A stretch of DNA of 64,000 nt, taken from assembly GCF_900107685.1 (NCBI RefSeq), contig NZ_FNRQ01000003.1:434001-498000 (forward strand). The letters run 5' to 3'. The notes beneath the pieces are model-generated. The model saw nothing but the letters and a program-made list of their open reading frames with translations. It ran no database searches and was not told where the DNA came from. This DNA comes from Paraburkholderia sartisoli (GTDB lineage: Bacteria > Pseudomonadota > Gammaproteobacteria > Burkholderiales > Burkholderiaceae). A program made the translations under genes and the position numbers. Below are positions 28,181 through 41,412 of this stretch, piece by piece (position 1 is the first letter of the stretch; each line of letters opens with the position of its first letter).

Positions 28181-29504
28181 AAAGCGAGCCGAGGCCGAGA
28201 ATCTGCGTCAGTTCGTCGAGCGCCGTGCGCGATTCGACGAGCAGCAACGGATCGGTCAGGTCGAGCGGTGCAAGGCGGTCGCGATAGTGCTTTTCGATCC
28301 ATGCATCCAGGCGGCCGAACAACGTGTCGTTGATCCACACGCCCGGCGTCACCGCCGCGCGCTCGGCGTCGTTCAGAACGACCCGCAGACGCAGGCACGC
28401 CGGCCCGCCGCCGTTCTTCATGCTTTCGCGCAGATCGAACACCAGCACTTCGTCGATCGGGCCGTGCCGTTCCGTCAGGCTGTCGAGATACGCGGCAACG
28501 CGTTCGTTTTCGCGGCATTCCTGCGGCACGACCAGCACCTGACGGCCATCGGGACGCGTCAGCAACTGGCTGTTGAACAGATACGACGAAACGGCATCCG
28601 CCACGCTCACCTGCGCATCCGGCACCTCGATCACGTCAAACGTCGCGCTGAGTTTTTCGAGCTTCTTCGACAGCTCGTCATACACGGAAGACTGGTCGAC
28701 AAACGCCAGTTCATGGCAGAACAGCGTGTTGCGGTTGCCGACCGCGATCACGTCGTTATGAAACACGCCCGCGTCAATCACGTCCGGATTCTGCTGCGCG
28801 TACACCGTGCCGCCTTCGACCAGCCCGTGACGATGCGCCACCGCGCGGCTCGCCTCGAACGTCTGGCGCGCCGGAAAGCGCTTCGGCTCCGGCCCGCGAC
28901 GATATTCGCCGCGGCCATACACGAAGAATTCGACACCACGTGCGCCATATTCCGCGCAGAAGCGCGTGTGATTCGCCGCGCCTTCGTCGCCGAGCGCGGG
29001 CGTGCCGGGCAACGCCTCGTGTACCGCGAAGCGCGTATCGTCGGCGAAGATCGCGCGCAACGTGCGGCGGGTCGATTCGTGTTCGATCGCGCGATGCAGC
29101 TTGCTGCACAGGTTGGCCGGCGTGAAATGCACGCGGCCGTCGTGCGTGTCGGCCGAGGGGCTCACGGTGGCCGCGTTCGCCGTCCACATCGCCGACGCGG
29201 AACTGGCGGCCGCCAGCAACTCGGGCGCGTCCTTCGCGACGCGTGCGATCACGGTGGCGTCGTCGCCCGAGAAGCCGAGTTCGCGCAACAGGCGCATCGA
29301 AGGCCGCTCCTGCGGCGGCAGCACGCCCTGATTGAAACCGAGGTCGGCGAGCTGCTTCATCTTGCGCAGGCCCTGCTTCGCGGCGGCCTTCGGATTCGCA
29401 ACCGACTTCTCGTTGTTCTGCGACGCGACGTTGCCGAACGACAGCCCCGCATAGTTGTGCGTCGGGCCGACGAGTCCGTCGAAATTGGCTTCAGAGGCGA
29501 ACAT
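28164..29504 (-). CDS. astB: N-succinylarginine dihydrolase
   Basis: The 446-aa enzyme of the amidinotransferase fold converts succinylarginine to succinylornithine, CO2 and ammonia. The N terminus [21 protein letters not shown] is diagnostic. The catalytic Cys lies in [10 protein letters not shown] near the C terminus, with a His in LFCHELAF. The length matches E. coli AstB (447). It starts 9 bp after astD. Confidence 0.96.
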   Translation of the reverse strand: MFASEANFDGLVGPTHNYAGLSFGNVASQNNEKSVANPKAAAKQGLRKMKQLADLGFNQGVLPPQERPSMRLLRELGFSGDDATVIARVAKDAPELLAAASSASAMWTANAATVSPSADTHDGRVHFTPANLCSKLHRAIEHESTRRTLRAIFADDTRFAVHEALPGTPALGDEGAANHTRFCAEYGARGVEFFVYGRGEYRRGPEPKRFPARQTFEASRAVAHRHGLVEGGTVYAQQNPDVIDAGVFHNDVIAVGNRNTLFCHELAFVDQSSVYDELSKKLEKLSATFDVIEVPDAQVSVADAVSSYLFNSQLLTRPDGRQVLVVPQECRENERVAAYLDSLTERHGPIDEVLVFDLRESMKNGGGPACLRLRVVLNDAERAAVTPGVWINDTLFGRLDAWIEKHYRDRLAPLDLTDPLLLVESRTALDELTQILGLGSLYDFQR

Positions 29505-29513
29505 CGTCGTTCC

Positions 29514-32007
<2,494 letters not shown>

Positions 32008-32011
<4 letters not shown>

Positions 32012-33075
32012 TGTGCTTCTCCCGAGAATGCATTCTGTGCGGTCTGCGCGGTCTGATGAAGCGGCACGCAGCGTACCGTGTCGCCGTCCCGCACGCCGAG
32101 TGCGTCACGTACCGCGGCGGGCAACGCGGCGCCCGTTGCCCTGTCGACGGACAGATCCGCCAGCACGCAGCGGAAATCGCCTTCGCGGTTGCTCGCCACC
32201 AGATACGTCGGGCCCGCTGCGCTCGAAGCCGCTTCGCGCACCACGCGGTTTTCGTTGCGCGCCACGCACGCCGCGCGATCGACCTGCGCGGTGAGCACCG
32301 GGCCCGCGTCGAAAATATCGATGAAGCGATCGGTTTCGAAGCCTTCTTCCTGATGGATGTCGTAGGCGAGCAATGCCTTTTCGTCGGGCTCGCCCAGCAC
32401 GCGCTGGGCGGCTTCCGGCAGCAACGGCACGTACACCGGATAGCTCGGCATGACTTCGGCGATGAACGTGCGGCTTCTGCCGCCCGATTCGATTTCGATG
32501 TCGGCGAAATCGCGGCCGAAGAACTTGCGACCCACCGCTTCCCAGAACGGCGACACGCCCGCATCGTCGGTTACGCCGAGCAGCAGCGAAAACACTTCTG
32601 GCGTGAAGCGCCTGCGGTTCGCGGCGATATACATCATGCGGGCGCGCGACATCAGATGCGCCGCCGCGTCGCCACGCAGCGACGGATCGATATAGAAACC
32701 CGCGAGACGGCTCTTGCCCGTCAGTTCGTGCGACATCGTGAGCGCGTGAATCTTGCGGCTGACGTGCAGCTCGCGCGACGCGTGGATCAGCGCGTCGTTA
32801 CGGAACACGTAGAACGGTTCCGAATAACCCGCTGCCGCGACGATGCTCGCCGTGCCGAGCAGCTTGCCGGTGGCGGCATCCTCGAGCACGAACAGATAGA
32901 ACTCCTCGCTCGGAAAATCGATTTCCGCGCGAAACGAATCCTCGGACAACGCGATGCGCGCTTCCAGCAGCCGCCGGTCGTGCGGCAGCGAATGCAGCAC
33001 CGGTTGGGCCGTGCGCGCCATGTGTTCGAGCGCATCGAGATCGGCAAGACGGCTGGGGCGTACGAAGAGCATCAT
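32008..33075 (-). CDS. aruF: Arginine/ornithine succinyltransferase, alpha subunit
   Basis: The 355-aa AstA-family subunit begins MMLFVRPSRLADLDALEHMA. It has FYIDPSLRGDAAAHLMSRAR and the FDAGPVLTAQVDR segment near the C terminus, collinear with the beta subunit. It starts 30 bp after the transaminase gene. The alpha/beta assignment follows gene order in the Pseudomonas aru operon. Confidence 0.93.
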
Positions 33076-33105
33076 CGTTCCAGTGGTTGAATGCGATGCA
33101 GTGGA

Positions 33106-34356
33106 TCAGCGTGCCGTTTCAGCAGTCGCCGCGGTCGTGGCGCTCGCGGTAATAACCGCCTCGATCGCCTTTTCGACGCGCGCGAGGCCTTCGTTCAGGT
33201 CGTCGAGCGGCATCACGAGCGACGGCGCGAAACGCAGCACGTCCGGGCCGGCCATCAGCATCATCGCGCCATGATTCGCGGCGGCGGTGACGAAGTCTTT
33301 CGCGCGGCCCCTGAACGGGTCGTTGAGTTCGGCGCCGATCAGGAGGCCCTTGCCGCGCACGTCCCTGAAGATGCCAAAACGTTCGTTGATCTTCGCGAGC
33401 TTCGCCTTCAGCAGTTCGCTGCGGGTGCGCACGCCTTCGAGCACGGCAGGCGCGCTGATCAGCTCGACCACCTTGTCGGCGACCGCGGCGGCGAGCGGAT
33501 TGCCGCCGTACGTCGTGCCATGCACGCCCACCTTGAAATGCGCGGCGATCGCGGTCGTCGTCAGCATCGCGCCGATCGGGAAGCCGTTGCCGAGCGCCTT
33601 CGCGGTGGTCAGGATGTCCGGCGTCACGCCCGTGTCCTGATACGCGTAAAAATAGCCGCTGCGGCCCACACCCGTTTGTACCTCGTCAAAAATCAGCAGT
33701 GCGCCGTGCTTGTCGCAGGCTTCGCGCAGCGCCTTCAGGAACGCCGGATCGGCCGGGATCACGCCGCCCTCGCCCTGGATCGGCTCGACGATCACCGCGC
33801 ACGTCTTCGCACCGATGGCCTTCAGCGCGGCCTCGGTGTCGTTGTACGGCAGGTGGATGATGCCTTCGGGAACCGGGCCGAAGCCTTCCGAATACTTCGC
33901 CTGGCCGCCGACGCTCACCGTGAAGAACGTGCGGCCATGAAACGACTGCGCGAACGACACGATTTCGTATTTGTCCGCGCCGAAACGGTCGAACGCGACG
34001 CGGCGCGCGAGCTTCAGCGCCGCTTCGTTTGCTTCGGCGCCCGAGTTCGCGAAGAACGCGCGGTCGGCGAACGTCAGCGCTTCGAGGCGTTTCGCGAGGC
34101 GCAGCACCGGCTCGTTCGTGTAACCGTTACCGACGTGCCACAACTGGCTGCCCTGCTCCTCCAGAACCTTCAGCAGCGCCGGATGCGAATGGCCGAGCGC
34201 CGTGACGGCGATGCCGCCCGCGAAGTCGACATAGTCGCGGCCCTGCGTGTCCCAGACGCGCGAACCCTCGCCGCGCACCGGCACGAACGCGGCGGGCGAG
34301 AACAGCGGCACCATCACTTCGTCGAAGGTCTGGCGCGTCACAGTCAGGTCGTTCAT
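33106..34356 (-). CDS. astC: Succinylornithine transaminase (AstC/AruC, ArgD-like)
   Basis: The 416-aa class-III PLP aminotransferase has the PLP Lys in [13 protein letters not shown], the Asp in [15 protein letters not shown], and the phosphate-binding [15 protein letters not shown]. In this operon it should act as succinylornithine transaminase, though related enzymes also serve in arginine synthesis. GAGGAA precedes the ATG. It heads the catabolic part of the block, 124 bp after the argR-type gene, a gap large enough for its own promoter. Confidence 0.93.
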   Translation of the reverse strand: MNDLTVTRQTFDEVMVPLFSPAAFVPVRGEGSRVWDTQGRDYVDFAGGIAVTALGHSHPALLKVLEEQGSQLWHVGNGYTNEPVLRLAKRLEALTFADRAFFANSGAEANEAALKLARRVAFDRFGADKYEIVSFAQSFHGRTFFTVSVGGQAKYSEGFGPVPEGIIHLPYNDTEAALKAIGAKTCAVIVEPIQGEGGVIPADPAFLKALREACDKHGALLIFDEVQTGVGRSGYFYAYQDTGVTPDILTTAKALGNGFPIGAMLTTTAIAAHFKVGVHGTTYGGNPLAAAVADKVVELISAPAVLEGVRTRSELLKAKLAKINERFGIFRDVRGKGLLIGAELNDPFRGRAKDFVTAAANHGAMMLMAGPDVLRFAPSLVMPLDDLNEGLARVEKAIEAVITASATTAATAETAR

Positions 34357-34480
34357 GGCAATTCCTCGTTCAGTAATGTCACTAGTGTAGGAAAACGCTC
34401 GCGAGCCGTCTTGCTCATACGCGACGCGTTTCTATTGAAACCCGTGTCCGGCGCATCGCCGGCACGTCGTCCGGACATCG

Positions 34481-35524
34481 TCAATCCGTATCGGGCGGCT
34501 CGATCAGCGCGGCCGGGCGCGGCTCACCAGGGGGTGCCGCGCCGCCGTGCTGCTTCTCGATGTAATTGCGACGATCCTCGCGCGGTGTGACGCCGAAATG
34601 TTCGCGATACGCGTTGGAGAAATGCGCCGCCGACGAAAACCCGCACGCGAGGCTGATCTGCACCACCGATTTGCTGGTGCGCTGAAGCTGCGTGCGCGCC
34701 TTCGAAAGCCGCAGCCCGTGGTAATAGCGCGACGGCATCGCCGCCAGGTACTGGCGAAACAGACGTTCGAGCTGGCGCCGCGACACGCCGACGAGAGTCG
34801 CGATTTCGTCGGTGGTGAGCGGGTCTTCGATGTTCGCTTCCATCAGCAGGAGCGCGTCGTTCAGGCGCGGATGACGCTCGCCGGGCGCGGTCACGAACGG
34901 AATGCGCTGACGCTCCTCGCCCGCGCGCAGCACGCCGACGCCGAGCGTATCGGCGATGCGGTCGGCCAGTTCCGGGCCGTGTTCGCGGCCGATCATCGCG
35001 AGCATGAAGTCGACCGTCGCCTGGCCGCCCGCGCAGGTGGCGCGGTCGCGGTCGATTGCGAAAATCTGCTGGGTGACGATCGAGCGTTCGAACTGTTCGG
35101 TGAACTGCTGGTAGGTTTCCCAGTTCACGCTCACGCGATAGCCGGAGAGCTGGCCCGCCATCGCGAGCCACCACACGCCGTGATGAATGCCGGTGACGAG
35201 CGGCGTGCGCTGTCCGACGCGTGAAAGGCTCGCGAGAAAGAGCCGGTAATCGGCGAACTGCTGAAAGCGCTCGCTGACGACGATCAGCCAGTCGCACGAA
35301 ACCGCGTCGCCGAAGGCGGCATCGGCGGGCCACTGCGCGCCGCCCGACAGCGGCACGGGCCGGCCGTCCCACGAGCACACCTGCCAGCGATACAGCGCGC
35401 GTCCGTCGATTTCGTTGGCGAGCGTGAGCGCGTCGACAATCGGTCCGACGCCCGACATCGACACGGGCGGCAACGCAACAATCGCGACCTGGGTCGTACG
35501 TGCCGGACTGGACGGGCGAGGCAT
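34481..35524 (-). CDS. argR: ArgR-type AraC/GlxA family transcriptional activator
   Basis: The 347-aa protein has a DJ-1/PfpI-like N-terminal domain (about 10-200, with PVSMSGVGPIVDALTLANE). A C-terminal AraC-type double HTH follows (about 235-330, with TTDEIATLVGVSRRQLERLF and SLACGFSSAAHFSNAYREHFG). In Pseudomonas the equivalent ArgR lies in the aot uptake operon next to aru and activates both with arginine; the same location here supports that role. This is not the hexameric E. coli ArgR. Confidence 0.88.
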   Translation of the reverse strand: MPRPSSPARTTQVAIVALPPVSMSGVGPIVDALTLANEIDGRALYRWQVCSWDGRPVPLSGGAQWPADAAFGDAVSCDWLIVVSERFQQFADYRLFLASLSRVGQRTPLVTGIHHGVWWLAMAGQLSGYRVSVNWETYQQFTEQFERSIVTQQIFAIDRDRATCAGGQATVDFMLAMIGREHGPELADRIADTLGVGVLRAGEERQRIPFVTAPGERHPRLNDALLLMEANIEDPLTTDEIATLVGVSRRQLERLFRQYLAAMPSRYYHGLRLSKARTQLQRTSKSVVQISLACGFSSAAHFSNAYREHFGVTPREDRRNYIEKQHGGAAPPGEPRPAALIEPPDTD

Positions 35525-35553
35525 CTGGGTTTAAACCGCGTGAGCGGCAGGCA

Positions 35554-36345
35554 TTATTTGAGGCTGCCGGACAGGAACTGCTTCAGGCGTTCGCTGCGCG
35601 GCGTGGTCAGCACTTCGGCGGGCAGGCCCTCTTCTTCCGTGCGCCCCTGATGCAGGAACATCACATGGTTCGACACGTTGCGCGCGAAACCCATTTCGTG
35701 CGTGACGACGATCATCGTGCGGCCTTCGTCGGCGAGCTTCTGCATCACCTTCAGCACTTCGCCGACGAGCTCGGGATCGAGCGCGGAAGTCGGCTCGTCG
35801 AACAGCATCACGTCCGGGTCCATCGCGAGCGCGCGCGCGATCGCGACGCGCTGCTGCTGGCCGCCGGAAAGATGCGACGGATACTGTTTTTCGAGGCGCG
35901 GCGCGAGACCGACCTTCTCCAGATACACGCGTGCGCGTTCTTCCGCTTCGCGCCGCGACAGGCCGAGCACGTGAATCGGCGCTTCGACGACGTTCTCCAG
36001 CACGTTCATGTGCGCCCACAAATTGAAGTGCTGGAACACCATCGCGAGTTTCGTGCGGATGCGTTGCAGCTGCTTGTGGTCGGCGACTTCGAGATTGCCG
36101 TGGCTGTCGGCTTTCGTGCGCACCGCTTCGCCATCGACGACGATCTGCCCGGCGTTCGGCCGCTCCAGAAAATTGATGCAACGCAGAAACGTGCTCTTGC
36201 CCGAACCGCTCGCGCCGATGATGCTGATCACGTCGCCCTTGTTCGCGTTCAGCGACACGCCTTTGAGCACTTCGTTGTCGCCGTAGCGCTTGTGGATGTC
36301 CTGCACGGCAAGCTTGCAGGCTTCGGTTTGAGTCGTATGGAGCAA
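35554..36345 (-). CDS. Arginine/ornithine (histidine-type) ABC transporter ATP-binding protein
   Basis: The 263-aa ATPase of the HisP/AotP type has Walker [10 protein letters not shown], signature [15 protein letters not shown], Walker [15 protein letters not shown] and an H-loop His in VVTHEMG. I place the start at a TTG (36345), because GGGAG lies 8 bases before it and the resulting length matches HisP (257-258). The frame stays open to 36411, but upstream residues do not look conserved. It lies downstream of the two permease genes. Confidence 0.93.
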   Translation of the reverse strand: MLHTTQTEACKLAVQDIHKRYGDNEVLKGVSLNANKGDVISIIGASGSGKSTFLRCINFLERPNAGQIVVDGEAVRTKADSHGNLEVADHKQLQRIRTKLAMVFQHFNLWAHMNVLENVVEAPIHVLGLSRREAEERARVYLEKVGLAPRLEKQYPSHLSGGQQQRVAIARALAMDPDVMLFDEPTSALDPELVGEVLKVMQKLADEGRTMIVVTHEMGFARNVSNHVMFLHQGRTEEEGLPAEVLTTPRSERLKQFLSGSLK

Positions 36346-36444
36346 GATGCTCTCCCGGTAAATACGCAGGCTGTTCTGCGAAAGGTGCAACACAGTGATC
36401 AGCGGCGTCACGCGCGCCGCCGGACCGGATCCGGCAATGGGCGC

Positions 36445-37158
36445 CTAGTGCGTGCGCACGGCCAGATACGCAAGCCAGCGGCGCTCGGCCCGCCGGAACC
36501 CGGCGACCAGCGCGAACGACACCGCGCAGTAGATCAGCGCCGCGATGCCGAACGCCTCGAATGAGCGGTAGGTGGCCGAATTCACGTCCCGCGCGACCTT
36601 GAGGATATCCGGCACCGTCGCGGTGAAGGCGACGGTCGTGGCGTGCAGCATCAGGATCACTTCGTTACTGTACAACGGCAGCGCGCGGCGCAGCGCGGAC
36701 GGTATCACAATGCGGCGATACATCGTGAAGCCGCTCATGCCATACGCGCGGGCCGCTTCCACCTCGCCGTGCGGGGTCGAGCGGATCGCGCCCGCGAAAA
36801 TCTCGGTCGTATAGGCGCAGGTGTTCAGCGCGAACGCGAGGATCGCGCAGTAAAAGCCGCTGCGAAAGAACGCGTCGAGCAACGAGTGCGCGCGCACGAA
36901 TTCGAGGCTGTAGACACCGGTGTAGATCAGCAGCAACTGCACGTAAAGCGGCGTGCCGCGAAAGAGGTACGTATAGAAGCGCACCGGCATCGACAGCCAG
37001 CGCTTTTTCGACACGCGTGCGACAGCAAGCGGAATCGCCATCACGAAGCCGAAGCCAATCGAGACGACCAGCAGCCACAGCGTGACGGCGAGCCCCGACA
37101 TGCGGTGGCCGTCCCAGAACAAAAACGCGCGCCAGTATTCGGTGAGAATTTCGGTCAT
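36445..37158 (-). CDS. Amino-acid ABC transporter permease (HisM/AotM type)
   Basis: The 237-aa inner-membrane protein has about five helices and the EAA loop EVEAARAYGMSGFTMYRRIVIPSALRRALP (residues broken here only for listing) that contacts the ATPase. It begins MTEILTEYWRAFLFWDGHRM, as in HisM. GAGG precedes the ATG, and it starts 7 bp after the first permease gene. Together they form the heterodimeric channel. Confidence 0.93.
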   Translation of the reverse strand: MTEILTEYWRAFLFWDGHRMSGLAVTLWLLVVSIGFGFVMAIPLAVARVSKKRWLSMPVRFYTYLFRGTPLYVQLLLIYTGVYSLEFVRAHSLLDAFFRSGFYCAILAFALNTCAYTTEIFAGAIRSTPHGEVEAARAYGMSGFTMYRRIVIPSALRRALPLYSNEVILMLHATTVAFTATVPDILKVARDVNSATYRSFEAFGIAALIYCAVSFALVAGFRRAERRWLAYLAVRTH

Positions 37159-37165
37159 GATGGCC

Positions 37166-37867
37166 TCAAAGGTCCGCGTGGCGTACGCCGATCGAGTAGC
37201 GTCGTGTGAGCCACACGAGCGCGAAGTTCGACACCGTCGTGATCGCGAGATAGATCAGCGCCGCGACGGCGATGAAGAAGAACATGTTGAACGTGCTTTT
37301 GCCCGCATCCTGGGCGGCCTTCACGACATCGGCCAGGCCGATGATCGAGACCAGCGCGGTCGCCTTCACGAGCACCTGCCAGTTGTTGCCGATGCCCGGC
37401 AGCGCGAAGCGCATCATCTGCGGAAACAGGATGCGGGTGAACACGCGCACGCCGCTCATGCCGTACGCGCTACCCGCTTCGAGCTGGCCGCGTGGCACCG
37501 CGAGAAACGCGCCGCGAAACGTCTCGGTGAAATACGCGCCGTAGATGAAGCCAAGCGTGAGCACGCCCGCGACGAACGGATCGATGTCGAACTGCGGCAG
37601 GTTGAGCGCGTCGGTGAAATTGTTGACCGCGATCTGGATGCTGTAGAAGAGCAGCAGCATCAGCACGAGGTCCGGCACCGAACGGATCAGCGTTGTGTAG
37701 CCGGTCGCGGCCATGCGCAGCGGCCGGTTGAACGAGAGTTTCGCCGCCGCGCCCGCGAGGCCGAGCAGCACGGATGCCGCGAGCGACAGCACCGAAAGCT
37801 CGATCGTCTGCATGGTGCCGGCAAGAAGCAGCGGACCAAAGCCGTATAGGACCACGGGTGTCTCCAT
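37166..37867 (-). CDS. Amino-acid ABC transporter permease (HisQ/AotQ type)
   Basis: The 233-aa permease has the HisQ-like LLAGTMQTIELSVLSL start and the EAA loop QLEAGSAYGMSGVRVF. It has five predicted helices. It is the first gene of the minus-strand arginine block, which runs from here to 26.1 kb. The ribosome site is weak. The 362-bp region upstream (37868-38229) has a 17-bp inverted repeat but no other gene. Confidence 0.92.
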   Translation of the reverse strand: METPVVLYGFGPLLLAGTMQTIELSVLSLAASVLLGLAGAAAKLSFNRPLRMAATGYTTLIRSVPDLVLMLLLFYSIQIAVNNFTDALNLPQFDIDPFVAGVLTLGFIYGAYFTETFRGAFLAVPRGQLEAGSAYGMSGVRVFTRILFPQMMRFALPGIGNNWQVLVKATALVSIIGLADVVKAAQDAGKSTFNMFFFIAVAALIYLAITTVSNFALVWLTRRYSIGVRHADL

Positions 37868-37979
37868 CGAAATATTATCTTGAGGCCGCGGCCCGAACGC
37901 GTGCGGCGTCGGGGCGGTCTTCGTGCATGGCGCGGATACTCGCAGGCAAAAAAAATTTGCTCAAAGGCCCGCGCAGTTA

Positions 37980-37996
37980 TTGCTGCGTCGCAGCAA
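37980..37996. promoter_or_regulatory. 17-bp inverted repeat upstream of the arginine block
   Basis: TTGCTGCG-T-CGCAGCAA is perfect about a central T and lies 113 bp before the first permease gene, where an activator site would sit. A GC hairpin (GGCCCG/CGGGCC, 38027-38044) is nearby. The factor is unknown. The Pseudomonas ArgR site is a direct repeat and does not obviously match. Confidence 0.4.
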
Positions 37997-38229
37997 ACAC
38001 CAATCGCATGCGGCTAAAGCGTTCGAGGCCCGTTCTGACGGGCCGGATCGTGCTGTAAGGGGATTGCATGCAGGGCTTGCCGGACGTGTTTTTGGCAAGT
38101 TTCGAGTCGCTTTTTCGATAGACGGAATGTGTGTGCGACAGGCCTTTTCGCTAGACTTGATGGTTCGTGGCCACGCCATCCAGCCAGTCGGTACGGCGGC
38201 CCTTGCCCTCACGTCACGCGAGTCCACCC

Positions 38230-38841
38230 ATGACAGACCGGTTCGATCCCGCGACACTCGACGCCTATTCGCAAGGCGCCGCCCGCTACAGCCAGGACTG
38301 GCTCGACCAGCCGTCGCCCGCGGACATGTATGCGCTGCTTGCCACGCATCTGCTGCCAGGCGGGCTCACCGCCGATATCGGTTGCGGCAACGGGCGCGAC
38401 GTCGCGTGGATGGCGGCGAACGGTTACCAGGTCACCGGCTTCGATGCGTCGCCGGGTTTGCTTGCCGAAGCGCGCCGGCTCAACCCGGATCTGACGTTTC
38501 GCGCGGCCTCGTTGCCTTCGCTCCCGGAGATAGACGAAACGTTCGATAGCGTCGTGTGCGAAACGGTGATCATGCATTTGCCGGCCACCTCGGTCACGCT
38601 CGCCATCGATAACCTGCTGCGTATCCTGAAGCCGAACGGCGTGCTGTATCTCTCGTGGCGCGTGACCGAAGGCGAAGACCAGCGGCACCAGGACGGCAGG
38701 CTCTATAGCGCGTTCGAACCCGCACTGGTGACAGACGCACTGAACGACTGCGCGATCCTGCTGTTCGAGGACGTGACGAGCGAAAGCTCGGGCAAGCGGA
38801 TCTGCCGGGTGATCGCATCGAAGCGCGAAGGCGAAATCTGA
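38230..38841 (+). CDS. Class I SAM-dependent methyltransferase
   Basis: The 203-aa protein has motif I in ADIGCGNGRDVAWMA (about residue 46), followed by GFDASPGLLAEARR, and the motif II-like ETVIMHLPATSV. The substrate is unknown. The start MTDRFDPATLDAYSQGAARY is chosen for family likeness; an in-frame ATG at 38167 adds a Pro/Ser/Arg-rich stretch. It stands alone between the arginine block and the phospholipase. Confidence 0.88.
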   Translation: MTDRFDPATLDAYSQGAARYSQDWLDQPSPADMYALLATHLLPGGLTADIGCGNGRDVAWMAANGYQVTGFDASPGLLAEARRLNPDLTFRAASLPSLPEIDETFDSVVCETVIMHLPATSVTLAIDNLLRILKPNGVLYLSWRVTEGEDQRHQDGRLYSAFEPALVTDALNDCAILLFEDVTSESSGKRICRVIASKREGEI

Positions 38842-38870
38842 CACGCGCGTAGCGGGCGCGCTGCGCCCGC

Positions 38871-39854
38871 TCAGTTCATGCCGAGCCGCGCCCTGATTGC
38901 CGGCATCATGGTTTCGACGGCCGCGCGGCCCTCTTCGATCGCGGGTGCCGCGCGATGAAAATCGAAAATGCCCATGCCGCCAAGACGCGGCTGGATCAGG
39001 ATATCCGCGGGTTCCCCGGCAAGCCGGCTGCGCGTGATGCGCACCTGCATGATGTCGATGCTCTGTGCGATCGAATTCAACATCGAAGGCACCTTTGCAC
39101 TGGGCGGCGGCGGCACGCGCACGTCGCCCGTACCGCCCCGGTCGTTTTCGGGCGCGAGCCAGCGCGGCCACGGCTTGCCGTTCTTGCGCAACGCGACGGG
39201 CGGCGGCGCATCCGCTTCGGTGTCGCCAGACGCAGGCAGCGACAGGGGCATCGGTGTATCGGCCGCCATGCCGCCCAGATCGCGTCCGTTGAGGATGTCG
39301 CTATTCAGATCGATCGCGATCACACAATCGGCCCGCATCCCGCGCGCGGCTGAAACGGGTACCGGATTCGTCAGGCCACCGTCGACAAGCCACGCGCCGT
39401 CGTGCAGCACCGGCGTGAAGATGCCCGGAATCGCGATCGACGCGCGCACGGCGTCCACCACGCTGCCCTCCTGCATCCAGATCTCGCGGCCCGAATCGAG
39501 TTCGGTCGCGACAGCGGCGAACGGCATCTGGAGGTCGCGGATTTCGCAGCCGTTGAACCGTTCCGCGAAGAGCTGGATCACCTTGCGTCCGCCCAGCAAT
39601 CCGCCGGAAAAACGCAGGTCGAGCAGCCGCACCACGGTTTGCCACGTCAGCCGCGAGACCCACTCCTCGAGCCAGTCGAGATCGCCGTTCGCGTAGACCG
39701 CCCCGATGAGCGCGCCGATCGACGTGCCGCACACGACGTCCGGCCGGATACCCGCGTCCTGTAGCGCGCGAATTGCGCCGATGTGGGCCCAGCCGCGGGC
39801 AGCGCCGCCGCCGAGGACGAGGCCGATGCGATGAGGCGGGCGTCGACGGATCAT
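38871..39854 (-). CDS. Patatin-like phospholipase (RssA-type)
   Basis: The 327-aa Ser-Asp dyad hydrolase has the oxyanion loop GGGAARGWAHIG near the N terminus. The nucleophile is in GTSIGALIG (GxSxG) and the Asp in DGGLTNP. It is cytoplasmic or membrane associated, with no signal peptide. It probably hydrolyses phospholipid or acyl ester bonds, but the substrate is unknown. The gene ends 29 bp from the convergent methyltransferase. Confidence 0.92.
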   Translation of the reverse strand: MIRRRPPHRIGLVLGGGAARGWAHIGAIRALQDAGIRPDVVCGTSIGALIGAVYANGDLDWLEEWVSRLTWQTVVRLLDLRFSGGLLGGRKVIQLFAERFNGCEIRDLQMPFAAVATELDSGREIWMQEGSVVDAVRASIAIPGIFTPVLHDGAWLVDGGLTNPVPVSAARGMRADCVIAIDLNSDILNGRDLGGMAADTPMPLSLPASGDTEADAPPPVALRKNGKPWPRWLAPENDRGGTGDVRVPPPPSAKVPSMLNSIAQSIDIMQVRITRSRLAGEPADILIQPRLGGMGIFDFHRAAPAIEEGRAAVETMMPAIRARLGMN

Positions 39855-39888
39855 TTTTTGCTTTTGGGTCCCATGCGAGATATGGCTG

Positions 39889-40470
39889 TCAGCGTCCGCG
39901 GATGATGTCCGAACGCGACGTCGTATAAACCTTGCCCTGCGCGTCGAAATGCACGTTGAAGAACGCTTCGGGGGTCACGCCGCCTTCGAGCCACTTCCAG
40001 CTCCATACCGTTTCGGGTTTGAGCGGATAGCGCGCGACTTCACCGGGCTTGCCGAGCAGGCGCCGCACTTCGTCTTCGGTCATGCCGGCGTGGATCTTCG
40101 CGAAGTTCGCGGCGTTCAGCACCTGGGTGATGGCGGCCAGACGTCCGTCGCGGTCGATGTCGACCATGTACGTGTTGAGCCCTTGCGGGCCGCGCGGATA
40201 CTCGAGACGTTTCGAGCCGTCGGTGAAGGTGCGCTCCGTTTCCGGTTTGCCCATCTGGCTTCGAATCTGGTCTTCGGTCGTGATGCCGGGTGTGAGGCCC
40301 TTGAGCAGCAGCGCATCCGGTTTGATGGCGTTAAAGAAATCCTTGAGTTTTTGCACGGCCTGGTCGGTCTGTTGGTCGTTGCACGCGGCAAGCGAAAGCG
40401 CCGCGGCAATCGCGAGCATGGCAACGAGGGGCAATCTGGAATGAAGCATCATCCTGATAGCGGCGCTCAT
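39889..40470 (-). CDS. Lipoprotein with two BamE/SmpA-OmlA-like repeats
   Basis: The protein has a lipoprotein signal (AIAAALSLAAC, Cys at about residue 31 from this start). Two tandem BamE-like units follow: KGLTPGITTEDQIRSQMGKP and KIHAGMTEDEVRRLLGKPG, each followed by beta strands. BamE proper has one unit and helps assemble outer-membrane proteins; the doubled form is probably an envelope protein of related but unknown function. Starts at 40452 or 40449 are also possible, and no ribosome site decides between them. Confidence 0.82.
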   Translation of the reverse strand: MSAAIRMMLHSRLPLVAMLAIAAALSLAACNDQQTDQAVQKLKDFFNAIKPDALLLKGLTPGITTEDQIRSQMGKPETERTFTDGSKRLEYPRGPQGLNTYMVDIDRDGRLAAITQVLNAANFAKIHAGMTEDEVRRLLGKPGEVARYPLKPETVWSWKWLEGGVTPEAFFNVHFDAQGKVYTTSRSDIIRGR

Positions 40471-40630
40471 GATGTATGAATGATGCGCTACAGGATAACC
40501 GCCCGCCATCAAAAGGGCGAGTTTTCGGCGGCGGGAGCGTGCATGCGCGCGAATCGAAAGCCTCACGACATGGTCGTGCAGGCAATCCGCAACATGGCAT
40601 GACGTAACGCCCTGCCCTTCGCGCGGACAT

Positions 40631-40723
40631 AAAAAAAGACGCCTGGCAGCGGCGCGGCATGCGGTGCCACAGGTCAGGCGAGCGCCTGCGTGTGTCCGCG
40701 ATGCCGACCGCTGCTCGCGGTCG
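40631..40723 (-). promoter_or_regulatory. Candidate attenuator leader or small RNA
   Basis: The minus strand shows, in order, a 7-bp hairpin (40717-40723 with 40705-40711, 5-nt loop), CAGGCGCTCGCCTG (40688-40675, self-complementary), and a second CAGGCG (40645-40640) followed closely by seven T residues. The middle CGCCTG can pair with either CAGGCG, giving mutually exclusive non-terminating and terminating folds. The BamE-like gene starts about 160 bp downstream. Alternatively this ends a separate small RNA. No gene is seen in the rest of 40471-41412. Confidence 0.4.
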
Positions 40724-41412
40724 TCTGGTCCCTCGACTTGAATCGATTCGGGTGACGACAATCTAGACGCAATCCGGCGCTTAGGCGAGAGCGCGTTTAC
40801 ACCGACTAGACCGGTTCGAAATGAATCCGGTCATCACGCGAACGCGCTACAGGATGCGTGACGTGAAAAAATCGCGCACCGCTCGACGCTTTATCCAGCG
40901 ATTCAAATTCGTGTGAATGAACGTGGCGTCATGTGGAAGCGCATCCACAAGAACGACAGCACGCGGATCGTGGCGTCGACGGTTGCGTCAATTGACCTGA
41001 CCGGTCCGGATCGCCCGGGTTTGTTCTGCGTAGCCGACCTACGCGTGACAATGCCGGGCCGGTCAGCGTCAAATGCCCAGCACGGTTGTCGCTTCCTGCG
41101 AGACCGTCTGCGTGTCCACGCAGGAAGCGGCATCTTCACGCTATCGCGTACCGGATACGCTTTCTGTGCGACGTCACACGCATGCGCCTTTTTCGTGCAG
41201 CGCATGCATCGGCATGAACGTGGGCATTAACGTGGACACAAGCGCGGTGCGCTGCAACACCCTTTCGCAGACAGGGGCATGTTTCGGTCGCCAGCGAGAA
41301 TACGGGCGCTTTGGCACAATCGCGCTTTGCCTGTCCCGCGGGCGGCCCGACGCGCATCCGGATACTTCGTCCGGCGCGGTCCGCCATGCGTGAGGCGTCG
41401 GACACCGTTGCC

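Noticed and set aside
40690..40760. A tRNA-like stretch with a TTGAATCGATTCGGG segment
   Set aside because: No cloverleaf with acceptor and anticodon arms could be drawn on either strand.
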